Source: Geosiphon pyriformis (taxonomy: Eukaryota > Glomeromycota > Glomeromycetes > Archaeosporales > Geosiphonaceae). Taken from it: a stretch of 64,000 bases of DNA. The notes beneath the pieces were generated by a model. The model was not told the DNA's origin and did no database searches. It was given only the letters and a program-made list of their open reading frames with translations. Location: NCBI GenBank assembly GCA_016748015.1, contig JAAOMT010000295.1, forward strand, positions 936,604-1,000,603, in the 5' to 3' direction. Positions 1-10,560 of this stretch are shown piece by piece (positions within the stretch are counted from its first letter, which is position 1; every line of letters begins with the position of its first letter). The position numbers and the translations under genes are program-made.

Positions 1-1100
1 TCCTCTTTTTCAGCCAAAATTCGGAATGGGGTTGGAAAACCATAAAGAGAAGTCTGAATTGGAATCTAAAAAAGAGACCAGCAAAAAAACAATCACAAGA
101 CTGTTCACTGAAACAAGCAGCCAGTCCAGAAACCAAAAAACTCATGATCAAGAGGAAAAACCAAATATAAAGGAAGCCACTTTTAGGAATGCTTAAGAAA
201 ATATCATCCCACCTCTTCTTAGACCAATAAGCCCACCAGTAGAAAATGGCGATGAAATGACCACACCATATATCACAAGACTAACAGATTTCTCAAGAGA
301 GGAAGAAAAAATGGACATGTACACGTGACTCAAAAAAGTGCAAAAAGCCATCTAGACAAATAACTAGAACAACCAAAGAGCAATTCAAACATTACCTTTC
401 TTTCTGAAAGGCACAGCCAATTCGTGGTATCAAAGCCTGAAAACAAAACTCACAAGCTTTGCCAAATTTAAAAATACACTCCTGAAGTATTTTAGTAACC
501 CAAACATCATAATTCAACTACAGAACAAATTCAATACTATCAAGCAAGATATTGGTAAAACTGTCACCCAATATCTTGCTCAATTCAATTAAATTTACCA
601 TTAGATTGAAGTGATTGAACAAGGATACTACACTGATTTTCAGGTTTTAAATCAGTTTATTAGAGGATTAAAAAGCAGCATTTTAGGAAGAGTATGTCTT
701 ATCTACCCTAATTCTTTACTAGAAGTCATTACGCTTGCCAGAGCCTTTGAATCAGCTGAAAAAAAAGCTAACCATAGTTAAATGGTTAACATGGTAATGG
801 AGAAAAATAAGACAGAAACATTAAAAAAAAGAGTAACGCAATTAGGGGAGGAACTTTTTAAGAAAATAGAAAGTTATCTCATCCTAGATCCAAGAAGAAA
901 TACATACCAATCACCCCAAAAACACATCCAGAAAGTCAGCAACAGTCAAAATAATTGCTCATCACACCAGGAATTCAGAACAGAAATGCATGCCTGTTAT
1001 TTTTGCAAATACATAGGACATTTGATTAGTCAATATCGAATGCGAATAATATAGAAAGCACATGAAAATAATTATTACGCACTATTCCAAATGCCCAGAA
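1..1100 (+). pseudogene. gag: gag of element A (5' end missing, broken)
   Basis: Gag forms the capsid-like particle that packages the retrotransposon RNA. One frame (frame 2) reads through the region with about ten in-frame stops. A natural inner start is ATG at 257 (MTTPYITRLTDF), matching MTAYITKIPEF in element B gag. The core contains GTANSWYQSLKTKL and RGLKSSILGR, typical of retrotransposon gag. A zinc knuckle follows at about 995-1036, reading CYFCKYIGHLISQY: CX2CX4HX4 with the last Cys changed to Tyr. The stretch after it to about 1390 is Asn/Gln-rich linker in the same frame. The N-terminal third is outside the window. Confidence 0.85.
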
Positions 1101-1390
1101 ACCAGTACATACCAATATCATGCCAATATCTCACCACATATCAAAATCAAGGAACTTACTAGCAACAGCCCATAATAGCCAACCTGAATTGGCATCCTGA
1201 ACCCCGAAATCAGCCCATGTAGAACCAGAATGTATTGGTCCAGAGAAATCCAAACCACACTAGAACCAGTTAGCAAACCAATCTAAACTACCAAAATTAT
1301 CAACAAACTTATCTTAATATACCAGAAAATCTGATCATCAGAAACAATGACAGTAAAAACATAAACAGAACCAAAAATTTCTCCAACAAA

Positions 1391-1902
1391 TTGAGCCAAA
1401 CAATGCCACCAGCAGTTGCCACCAAAGATAGCAGTCTTGCAGCTATTTTTCTTTTTGAATTAGAAGAAAATAAGACTATATTCAGTGGAGCAGCATTGGA
1501 CAAAAAATGCTCAATTACTACTATGTATATGAAAGCCACTGTAAACAATACCCCAATCAAACTTATCTTAGATAACAGATCCGCTGGAAGCATTGTAATG
1601 CTTTAACTAGTAAACCAACTGAGTTTCAAAGTTGATCGTGCCATAATGTCTCAAATCATAACAGCTGATGAAAATACAAAGCTGTCTCATGGCAAAATTG
1701 ACTCATTCTCTTTCGAAGTTAACAACATAGTAATACCTACAAAAGTATTAGTAATGGACACTACACAATATTAAGCATTAGTAGGGAATGACTGGCTAAC
1801 AAAAGCCAACACCACTCTAAATTGGACCACCCAAGAGCTTCTAATCAATTATAATGGCCACCAGGCCAAAATTCCAGCCACCTGTGGCCACTTCTAAAAA
1901 CC
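1391..1902 (+). pseudogene. retropepsin-like protease of element A
   Basis: This is the aspartic protease domain that would cleave the gag-pol polyprotein. It lies in the same frame as gag, so the two were probably one polyprotein. The active-site region at 1571-1591 reads DNRSAGS, where the family normally has DSG followed by SAGS; the Ser and Gly codons have changed to Asn and Arg by G-to-A transitions. Downstream are the conserved segments IITADENTK, ALVGNDWLTKAN and IPATCGHF. Stops interrupt at 1604 and near 1772, the latter where related copies have Gln. The domain is recognisable but inactive. Confidence 0.85.
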
Positions 1903-2084
1903 CAGCACCAACCAAAGACCTACCTTCAAATTTGAGAAAAATCCAGTATTACCAGTTATCAAAATTTATCAGCTCTTTTGGGCTAATGACCAAAAAACAG
2001 GATTACCAGCTGTACTAACATGGACCAGCAAAAAAAGATCTGAATGGAACCAGATAAGTCCACGAAAAAACCACTAGCAACACA

Positions 2085-2710
2085 AACCAAAGCTAAAATG
2101 CTCAGTTTGCAAGAAAAAACTCTTGTCTATGACTGCATACAGTGTACCAGACAAAGACCCAAAAAACTCCACCCACTACTATTGTAACCATTGTAACAAA
2201 AAAAAATACAGTTACCCAGAAAGACATGGAAAATGGAATGAGGAACCATGCTTTGCTTGTGGAAAACCATTACCAAAAAAGTGTGACTGGAATGATATAC
2301 CAGGCAGAGGAAAAACATGTGATGCAACTTGCCAATACACAATCCTCATCTGTGACTGAATAAGAGGAGAAATGCCATTTGAAGCAGTGTTCAACAGAGC
2401 ATTAAAAAGATTACAGCACTATTCACATGATGAGGACAAGTTGTACAACACTACACAGGCCAAAGTAAGAAAAGAAACTGCCAAAAAAATACAACATTGG
2501 AAAAAGTCAGCCAAAATAGCTGACAAAGTTGCCAGCTACAATATGTTTGATCCAGTGGACAAATTTCAGAACTACTACCAACAACTATGCTCCACTCGAC
2601 AAGAGAAAGAACAATATCTTGCCCAAATCAACACTTACCTCTGCAAAAACTGTCTTATTTTGTGCCAAATCAGTGCTGTGAAGAGTGTCAAGATGAAAGA
2701 GACTTAGAAA
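2085..2710 (+). pseudogene. Cys-rich segment between protease and dUTPase (element A)
   Basis: This region of pol has a run of paired cysteines: KCSVCKKKLLSM, then YYCNHCNKK, PCFACGKPLPKKC, TCDATCQYTIL, and near 2630 a further LCKNC. Such CxxC pairs suggest one or two zinc-binding ribbons. The same segment sits at the same place in elements B and D. It stays in the gag-protease frame with few stops, so it was part of the polyprotein. I do not know a name or function for it; nucleic-acid binding is a guess based on the cysteine pairs. A 111-residue stretch after it (2372-2707) is charged and unrecognised. Confidence 0.7.
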
Positions 2711-2826
2711 GAAAAATGGAAATTGAGAATCAGCAGTCTCAAAATCAATCAATAAATCAATAAGACTCACCTAATGGTCCCAGATCAGAAAAATTTGTAG
2801 TCTATACCGACCTAGAACAGGTGATT

Positions 2827-3330
2827 GACATCTGATACTTTAACAATAGGCACTTAAGAATAATACCTGAAAGAGCCCATCCAACCAATGCCAGATTCAA
2901 TCTATGTTATCTGGAAGACAAATCCACAACATTACCACTCAGAAGTATCACCAAAATCGACCTGAAAATAGCAGTTAAAATTCTACCAGGAATAATGATT
3001 CAAATAGTGTCACAATCAAGTCTTACAAAAAAAAAATAAGCATTCAAGAAGGAGTAATTGACTCTGGATACACTGGAAATTTGATGGTTTTGCTACAAAA
3101 CAATTCAGAAAAGTCTTATACCATTGAATCTAAGGAAAAGATTGCACAAGCAATTTTCCTACCATTGGTAAAAATTGGAAAATTTGTGCCAGTGAAAAAT
3201 TGTGAGAAATTGTTACAAACAATAAGAGGAACTTTTGGTTTTGGATCAACAGAAAAAGAAATTGAAGCAAATTTTACTAAAACAATAGAGGAAAAAGGCA
3301 AAGTAATTAAAACTGAGTAGTTCATCATGC
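2827..3330 (+). pseudogene. dUTPase domain of element A
   Basis: dUTPase hydrolyses dUTP to dUMP and keeps uracil out of newly made DNA. The trimeric dUTPase motifs are visible in order: motif 1 (AHPTNARFNLCYL, degraded from HDTDAGFDLRY), motif 2 (SQSSLTKK), motif 3 (GVIDSGYTGNLMVLLQN at about 3051-3100), motif 4 (KEKIAQAIFLPLV) and the Gly-rich motif 5 (GTFGFGSTE at about 3229-3255). The catalytic Asp of motif 3 is kept. The frame changes at a run of A bases at about 3027-3036 between motifs 2 and 3, so the copy is broken. Position between protease and RT is the same in B and D. Confidence 0.9.
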
Positions 3331-4684
3331 TTCTACCATATAGAAAATCAGAAATAAGAATAAAAAAGACAATTAAAGAAAAAGACTTAATATTTGAGCC
3401 CTACCCAGAAACTTACTAACAGTTTCTCATAAGACTTACTAACCTTTTTATTCTAGCTGATAAAACTCAATGGATAAAAATTTCTATTGCAAACACCACA
3501 GAAAAACCCGTCTACATTCTGGAAAATACTATCATTGGATACTTCAGAACGGAGCTAGAAAACATGTCAACACCACAAAAAATTCTAAATTTCCCAAAAA
3601 TTGCTCTCTACTGTGAACTCACTTCAATAAATTGGCAACAACTATTGGAATGCTATCAATTTATGCCAGAAGAATTGGCCAAATTAAACATTAAAACAAT
3701 AGATCCTAACCAACAGCAACAATTAAAAGCATTAATTTTAAAATACTCTGATATATTTTCATAAAATGGCGAATTTAAAAGAACCAACTTGGTTCAACAC
3801 CAAATTCCCACTGGAGACACCAAACCTGAAAAACAATGCACTTATCATGTCCCACCAATGGAGCATAATTTTATCAGAAAAGAAGTTCAAAGCATGTTAG
3901 AAAAAGGAATAATTCAACTATCAATGAGCCCATGGTCTTTACCAGTTGTTTAATAAGGAAAAAAAAACAGAAAAATTAGATTTTGTGTCAACTATCGCAA
4001 ACTAAACAGCAAAACAACCAAAAACTCATACTTAATACCATTAATTGATAAAATCTTTGATGTTTTTGGAGGAGCAAAATGGTTTTCTATACTGGACTTG
4101 ACCAGTGAGTACTGACAAGTGGAAATGGACCCAAAGGACAGGCATAAAACAGCATTCACAACACAAAATGGCAATTATGAGTTCAATGTAATACCATTTG
4201 GATTGACAAATGCTCCTGTGACATTCCAAAAACTAATGGACGTAATTTACTCCAGAATCCTGTGGCAATCTGTTGTTGTCTACTTGAATGATACAAATGT
4301 TTTCTTGTCAAAATTCATGGATTATCTCCAACATTTGCAACAAGTTTTTGAGAGATTAAGACATGCTAGACTTAAACTAAATCTAGAAAAATGTTTCTTT
4401 GGGAAAAATGAGCTAGCATTTTTAGGACATGTAGTTAGAAAAAATAAAATAAAACCAGATCCATCAAAAATAGACAAAGTGAAAAATTTTCTAGGACCTT
4501 GAAACATTTCAGAAGTTAGAAGCTTTTTAGGACTTGCATCTTACTACTGCCACTTTATAGAAAACTTTTTAAATATTGCCAAACCTCTTAATTACTTACT
4601 ATCCAAAAATGTAAAATTTGAATAGACTGAAGAAACAAAAAAGCTTTTGAGTATCTTAGACAAAAGCTCATTGAATCACCAATA
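3331..4684 (+). pseudogene. reverse transcriptase of element A
   Basis: This is the RT domain that copies element RNA into cDNA. It starts with a linker (3331-3770), then the typical lead-in with IIQLSMSPWSLP and IRFCVNYRKLNSKT. The WQ motif reads SEY-stop-QVEMD with TGA at 4113-4115 where element B has Trp. Later motifs are PFGLTNAPVTFQKLMD and the catalytic box YLND at 4281-4292 (YxDD with the first Asp changed to Asn). FLGHVV and SEVRSFLGLASYY close the domain. A TAG at 4623-4625 replaces Trp (FE-stop-TEE). The catalytic change and the stops make it inactive. Confidence 0.93.
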
Positions 4685-5119
4685 ATGATCTATCCAAATT
4701 TCAACAAGAAATTCATTTTGGCCACAGATGTCTCTGGAACTAAACTTGGAGCCATTTTGTCACAAAAAAATGATAATGGAAGAGAACATATAATCGCTTA
4801 TGCCAGCAGAAGCCTCAGTATGGCAGAGCAAAACTACACAGCACACAAACTTGAATGCTTAACAGTAGTCTGGAGTTGTGTTCACTTTGACACATATTTA
4901 TGGTACCAACTCTTTGAGATTATCACAGATTATAGAGGTCTGGTCTGGTTAAATAACAAGAAAGCACTAAAAGAAAAATATGCCAGATGGTCACAAACAT
5001 TAACACCATACAATTATATTATCAAATACAAAGAAGGTACCAAAAATGTTAATGCTAACTGTTTGTCAAGAATGAGACACACATAAAAATTAGCAATCTA
5101 CCCACCACAACAACAATGA
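4685..5119 (+). pseudogene. RNase H domain of element A
   Basis: RNase H degrades RNA in the RNA:DNA hybrid during reverse transcription. The stretch begins with FILATDVSGTKLGAILSQ (first catalytic Asp in ATDVSG kept), then AYASRSLSMAEQNY, ECLTVVW and IITDYRGLVWLN, and ends with NVNANCLSRMRHT. The frame has a TAA at 5084 where element B has a Gln-like position. It then continues to a TGA at 5117-5119 that overlaps the integrase ATG at 5116 as ATGA. This stop-start overlap is also found in B. Confidence 0.9.
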
Positions 5120-6490
5120 ACAACCACCTTTACAAAAACCTCAGCCAATACTTAGAAACACTACAAATAGACAAAGAAATGCCAGTAAAAGAGTTAATTA
5201 AGCTCCAAAAATTAGCAAAACATTATTTCATCTAAAATCACATACTTTATTACTGGAATCGACAAAATCCAGATAATCCATTAAGAATTATAACCACAGA
5301 TGAAAAAAAAACTATCTTATTTAACATGCACTCAGATATTTATTCAGGCCACTTTGGAAAAACAACAATCATTCAACGTGTAACTAGCTGTTACTATTGG
5401 CCAAAAATGAGTTCAGACATAATCCAATACATAAGAAATTGTAACTCATGCCAATGAAGAGGAAGAGCAAAAACAATGAAATTATTAAGACCAATAAAAG
5501 TTGGACAGCCATTTGACAGAATTAGAATTGATTTAGTTGGATCCTTACCAATAACAACATGAAACAACTATTATATTGCAGTAGCTGTGAACTATCTCAC
5601 CAAATGGCCAGAAGCTAGAGCTATTAAAACAGCTAATGCTATTTTTGTAGCTCAATTTGTACATGAAGACTTAATTTGCTGGCATGGATGTTCACAAAAA
5701 TTGCTATCAGATTAAGACACACACTTTATAAACAGCACTTTAAAAGAACTTAGTCAAAAATTTGGAATCAAGCGACTACTGTCATCACCATACCACCCAC
5801 AAACAAATGGATTAATTGAAAGATTTAATTGCACATTATGCAAATCACTGGCAAAAATTAGTAATGAACATGAAAAAGAATGAGATTTGTTCATACCAGC
5901 AGTACTACTAGCATATAGAACAGTAAAACAAGATACTACACAATTCACATCATTTGAACTCATTTATAGAAGAAAAGCCACATTACCAGTTGAATTTACT
6001 ATCCCAACTTATCCAAGTGACACTATCACTGAAGCAACATTCCAGGAAACACTACTTAGAAGAACATATGAATTAATGGAAACTTTAGAAAACAAAAGAA
6101 GAAAAACAGCACAAAATATTAAACAATCACAAAAACAACAAAAAGTAAGACATGATAACCAGTTACCAGATAATATAATTAGCTACAAAATTGAAGATAA
6201 AGTATTGTTGCATTGCACAAAAATGGAAAAACAATAGAGTGGAAAATTTAATCACAAGTGGGATGGACCATTTTATATTCACAAAATACTTGAAAATAGA
6301 GCATACAAGCTAAGACTAAATGATAAAATATTAAGAAAAGCAGCACATGGTAACTGGCTAAAATTCTATTACAGTAAACCAGTAATAACAACAAAGACAC
6401 TCAGAATTGGAACACAATTACCTTTAATTCTACCAGAACAAATTCCACGAGATTTAGAACCAATAATTTTAATTGAACATTATTCAAAAA
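5116..6490 (+). pseudogene. integrase of element A
   Basis: Integrase inserts the cDNA into the host genome. It opens with its own ATG at 5116 (MNNHLYKNLSQYLETL), in a different frame from RNase H. An HHCC zinc-binding domain follows (MHSDIYSGHFG, CNSC). The catalytic core has Asp in IRIDLVGSL, Asp in LLSDxDTHF and Glu in NGLIERFN, so all three DDE residues are present. The C-terminal part includes SYKIEDKVLL and SGKFNHKWDGPFYIHKIL. Stops include TGA at 5881 and TAG at 6235, both where relatives carry Trp, and TAA at 5714 for Gln. No chromodomain was seen. Confidence 0.92.
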
Positions 6491-6537
6491 GATAATTAAT
6501 CTTAGATCACAGCAAAAATGATTTAACAACCATAAAA

Positions 6538-6859
6538 ATGCATGCAAAAGATTTCAAAATAGCAGTCAAAATTAAAACAATAATACTTATTCCAGAAAAC
6601 ATCAACAATATAACTCAACAATTAGTTGAAAGCTTACAACACTTAAAATCCGATCTGAAAATTACAATTAATAGCTCCAAAATAACATACATAAAAAGAA
6701 CAATAAAAAATCTAAAAACAAGAAAAGAACATAATTTTGAACCATATAATATTACCAAACATAACAACAAATTTATTAGCAAAGTTATTGAAAAATTAGA
6801 GATAGCATTAGGTAATACATTAATAATAGAAGAAATAGAAATAAGTGAATTAACACCAG
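6538..6859 (+). pseudogene. post-integrase ORF3 of element A, first part
   Basis: This is an open stretch after integrase that I cannot name. It starts at ATG 6538 (MHAKDFKIAVKIKT) and reads IPENINNITQQLVESLQHL onward without a stop until the B insertion at 6860. It resumes in frame at 16688. Element B (7854-8528, - strand) and D (39050-39540) have matching ORFs in the same place; for example, ITQQLVESLQHL here lines up with IQQISQKLMLALKT in B. No signal peptide or membrane segment is evident, so an envelope-like role is not supported. Confidence 0.7.
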
Positions 6860-7840
6860 TGTTACCAGAGGTTTTTGGTCTTTTTTTAGCTCTTGTATGT
6901 TTGTTGTAATGCTGTTAATTCATGACTATGGGAAGTGTTTGAATCTCCAGTAACTGAATTTATCTTCAAATTATCTCCTATAATTTGAACTGCTGGGCTT
7001 ATAAGTGGAATGGCCAATTCTATGCCAGTTACTTTGTATAGTTATGTTGTAGTAAATGTCAACTCTTTCTCAGGAATTGCTCATTTGGAAGCTCACTAAA
7101 ATGTGTAGTTACTTTGCTGTAAAAGTCAACTCTTTTACAGGAATCTTGTCTGTAGACTACTCTAATGATTGTAATAAGAAAAAAAAAGAAAAATAAAAGA
7201 AATGTAAAAGAAATAGAATTTTATCAAGGGAAATGTTTTCTATTCAGGCCTGAAGTCACTAACAGTTTACTGAAATTGGTAGCTAATCAATTTCAAAACG
7301 TTAGTTGGGTTTTGAGGATTTTCCAAGTGGAATAATTAAAAAATTTGGTTTTTTTTTAAATTATTTGATATTTATTTCTTTTTGTGTATGTAGGAATGAT
7401 TCTAAGTGATAAATCTAAAGTAAGATACATTTTCTCAAAGAGAGAAGCTCTTCTTTTATACAACTTGTCGTAACACTATTCTATGAACTTGAACTTTGTT
7501 TTTTTCTACAATTTTGCTGAACTAAAGATACATTTTGGCGAATTACAAGTTATTTCTACGAACTATTAGATATTTCGGTGAACTATCAATTATTTTGGCA
7601 AATTTCTACAAATTTTGGTGAACTTTTGAATGTTACATATTTCGGGGTATTACATAATTGATCATCACACTTAGGTTACATTTGTGTTATATACAAATTG
7701 GGTTATTAATTAAATGATAATTTCAGACATTTTGCTAATATAATAAGTGATAATTTAAAACAATAATATATGCTAATTAATGATAAAATTTATAAGAGTA
7801 ATTTCATGCTAAACAATATCTCTAATTTCGTCTGATAACA
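6860..7840 (-). repeat. 3' LTR of element B
   Basis: This long terminal repeat matches 15706-16687. On the + strand it starts TGTTACCAGAGG and ends TGATAACA. It shares a poly-A-rich stretch and the motifs TTTCGGCGAACT/TTTTGGTGAAC with the LTRs of D, read in the opposite orientation, so B and D are the same LTR family. No coding sequence is seen in it. Confidence 0.95.
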
Positions 7841-7853
7841 TAACCTCCTCTTC
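7841..7853 (-). other. polypurine tract of element B
   Basis: On the - strand this reads GAAGAGGAGGTTA, directly next to the 3' LTR. That is the expected place and composition for the primer of plus-strand cDNA synthesis. Equivalent tracts lie before the 3' LTRs of A, C and D. Confidence 0.85.
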
Positions 7854-8528
7854 AAGACTGAGCTCCATCAAAGTCCAAGTACTGTCTGTAATTTCCAGAT
7901 AATAATCCAAAATTATTGAAGAAATTTGGTCTAAAAATTGTTGAAATTTCAGTTCTGTGAGCTTTCTAATGTATTGAATCTTCAAAGGTTGTAAAATTGG
8001 GTTTTGTAGGACGTTTTCACAGGTGTGGAATAGGTCATAAAATCTAAGAGCAGCTCTTAGTTTATAATAACTGTTTGTAGGTCCAGCTGTTGTCTTAAAT
8101 TCATTATGGAGTTGTTTCCGAATAGCTTCTTTTGTGAGATTTGCTGCTGTAAGCTCCTATTTTCATTTGTAAAGTGTTTTTCTAATGTAAAAATATCTAT
8201 ATATTGGAGTATAGTCATAGTTTTCTTCATTAAAACACAGTTGAAGTTTTTGTTGAATAGTAGCATTTGGTGAAATACTAATAGGAGTGAGCATTAAGTT
8301 TTCTCTTAAAGCAAGCTTCAAAAGTTCTGGTAAATGAATTCCAGAATAACTTCTTGTGTTTTTTTTGTAGGGGTAATAATTTCGTGAATTTGGGGCTAAA
8401 TTGGCAACTATTTTTGTTTGAGTATAATTAATATGTTTTCCTGTAATAGTAATAGATAATTTGGGTATTGTTTTTAGAGCTAGCATTAATTTTTGAGATA
8501 TTTGTTGAATATTTTGAAGGATAGTCAT
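7854..8528 (-). pseudogene. post-integrase ORF3 of element B
   Basis: This is an unnamed ORF of about 220 codons that starts at ATG 8528 (MTILQNIQQISQKLMLAL) and runs into the polypurine tract. Two in-frame stops lie near 8157-8163 (TGA, TAG); the same frame continues on both sides with ELTAANLTKEAIRKQLH, YKLRAALRFYDLFHTC and LTELKFQQFLDQISSIIL. These parts line up with YRIFKAFKNCHKLLL and LTNSQFQELQQQINNTVL in element A. The ORF is conserved in position and rough sequence in A, B and D. It is lysine-rich and soluble-looking, with function unknown. Confidence 0.7.
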
Positions 8529-8649
8529 TATAAAAATTTGAGTGAGAAAAAAATAGATTGAAAAATATTTTTGGTATGTGAGTTTTTATGTTTATTTTTG
8601 TCTTTTCAGTGTGTTTTGTTTTGTGAACTGGTTTTTAATTTATATGGGA

Positions 8650-10055
8650 ATAACTATAGTAAATTTAAATTAAGTGTTCAAGTTGGGAGGTTGTTCAATA
8701 ACAACTCTTGATTCTAAATTTTGGAAAATATTTTCAGGCTTAATTAAAGGGGAATGTGTACCAATTTGTGGAATTAATAGTTCAAGATTGTTTCTGGAAT
8801 GATAATGTTTCAGTCGATCCCCATGTGTGATTTTTGCTAGGATTTTGTCATCAAGTCTTAACTTGTATGATCCATTTCTTAAGATTTTGTGAATGAAGAA
8901 TGGTCCATCCCATTTATTTTCAAATTTTCCACTCCATTGTTTTTCAGCTTTAGTTCTGTGTAAGAGAACTTTGTTTCCGACTTTAAATTTATTGGTGACT
9001 GGTGACAATTTGTTGTCATGCCATTCTTTTTGTTGAGCTTAAGAGTGTTCAATATGGGTGGCTGCTATTTGTTGTTTTCCTTCCAATGTGCTGAGAAGAG
9101 TATAGGCTCTTCATTGGAGTGTTTCCTGAAAGTTTTTTTTGTTTATTGGTTGTACTGGATATGGTTTTACAGTGAAATTAATTGGTAATGTTGCTGTCCT
9201 TCCGTAGGTTAAGTCAAATGGTGTGTGTTTTGTGGTATCTTGTTTTAGTGTTCTATATGCTAGTAACACTGATGGAATAAAGATATCCTATTCCTGTTCA
9301 AAATCAGTTGAGACTTTGGCTAATAATTCACACAGTGTCCTATTGAAATGTTCTACAAGTCCATTTGTTTGTGGATGGTAGGATTAAGACAAAAGTTTTT
9401 TGACATTAAATCGTTCACAAATTTTTTGTATTAGGTTGTTCACAAAATGTGTTTCTTGGTCAGACAAAAGTTCAATTGGACAACCATGTCTATAGATGAT
9501 GTCTTTGTAAATGAAATTTGCTACTGATTTCACATCTGCTCGTTGAATGGCTCTAGCTTTAGGCCATTTGGTGAGATAATCTACAGCTACTGCGATATAA
9601 CAGTTTCCTTGGTTTGTAATAGATAGTGGTCTGACTAAATTGATACCAACTCAGTCAAAAGGTTGTCCAACTTTGATTAGATTTAAAGGTTCTGTAGAGC
9701 AAGTTCCTCCTCTTTTTTGATAAATCTCATAAGTTTTAACATATTCGTGAATGTTTTTTCTCATTTGGGGCCAAAAGTAGTGTTCTAATGTTCTTTGGGT
9801 GGTGTTATCTTTTCCTAGATGTGCTGATGAAGGGTTTGAGTGCATGTTGTATAAGATAGTTTCTTTCTCATTTTCCTGTATTAATCTGAGTGGTTTGTCT
9901 GGATTTCTGAAGTTTCGATAATAAATGGTGTTGTTGTGTAGAAAATATTGTTTGGCTTTTTGTTGTAATCGGTGTTTTTCATCTGAAGACCAATCTGTTG
10001 GGATTGTTAGTGTCTCCAAATATTGTTTGAGATTGTTGTAGTTTTCAGGGTTCAT
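8650..10055 (-). pseudogene. integrase of element B
   Basis: Integrase begins at ATG 10055 (MNPENYNNLKQYLETLTIP). The zinc-binding domain keeps its His residues (MHSNPSSAHLG), but the CxxC pair reads YEIYQ, both Cys having become Tyr. In the catalytic core the first Asp is Asn (VGINLVRPL), while LLSDQETHF and NGLVEHFN keep the second Asp and the Glu. The C-terminal part (8670-9008) is open: KFKVGNKVLLH, KQWSGKFENKWDGPFFIHKIL. At least five in-frame stops occur, mostly at Gln, Arg or Trp positions. The start codon overlaps the RNase H stop as ATGA. Confidence 0.93.
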
Positions 10056-10560
10056 TGTTTGTTGTTTTTGTTACTGCTAATTCAAATAAGTGTTGGTTTT
10101 GTGTTCTAATCTTGCCTTATTCTTGAGAAACAATCAACATTGGTGTGAAGCTTTCCTGGTTTGTGATGTACAATGTATTAGTAGTTGGCTAAAAATCCTG
10201 TCCATCGGGTTTGTTTGGCATTCAGCTGAGTGTTTTTGTTCTGAAGCCATTTGAGTCTAATATTATCAGTGATAATATCAAATTCTTTAGACCTAAAATA
10301 AAGGTTGAAGTGGTATAGGGCCCAAATTACGGCTGCTGTTTCTAGTTTTGTAGCAGGATAGTTTTTCTCAGCTGGTTTTAATGTTCTGCTAGTATAAGCG
10401 ATTACTTGTTCATTTCCGTTGTCATCTAATTGTGATAAAATGGCTTCAAAGACAGTGTAAAAAGCATTTATAGCTAGTCAGAATTGGTTACTAAAGTCTG
10501 AGTAGACGAGAATTGGAGCTATTGTCAGCTTTTCCTTGAGAATTTCAAAAGCTTTTTGGT
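10052..10560 (-). pseudogene. RNase H domain of element B
   Basis: This follows RT in the same - strand frame. The remnants FEAILSQLDDNGNE, AYTSRTLKPAEKNYP and KLHTNVDCFSRIRQD are recognisable as the Ty3-type RNase H and its connection. The frame ends with TGA at 10054-10052, overlapping the integrase ATG (10055-10053). Stops near 10110 and 10085 interrupt it (TAG at a Gln-like position, TGA). Confidence 0.85.

Larger units (their letters stand above)
1..6859 (+). mobile_element. Ty3/gypsy retrotransposon A, left part
   Basis: This is the left part of a gypsy-type LTR retrotransposon, read on the + strand. Domains in order are gag, protease, Cys-rich segment, dUTPase, reverse transcriptase, RNase H, integrase and the first half of a post-integrase ORF. 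By comparison with element B, its 5' LTR and roughly the first 480 nt of gag lie before base 1. It is cut at 6859 by element B and resumes at 16688, where the reading frame continues after one copy of CCAG is removed. Many in-frame stops and several frame changes make it non-autonomous. The domain set and order match dUTPase-carrying gypsy elements of AM fungi (family knowledge, not a search). Confidence 0.95.

Noticed and set aside
6538-8528. Post-integrase ORF as a retroviral envelope gene
   Set aside because: No signal peptide, transmembrane segment or glycosylation-rich extracellular pattern is visible in A, B or D.
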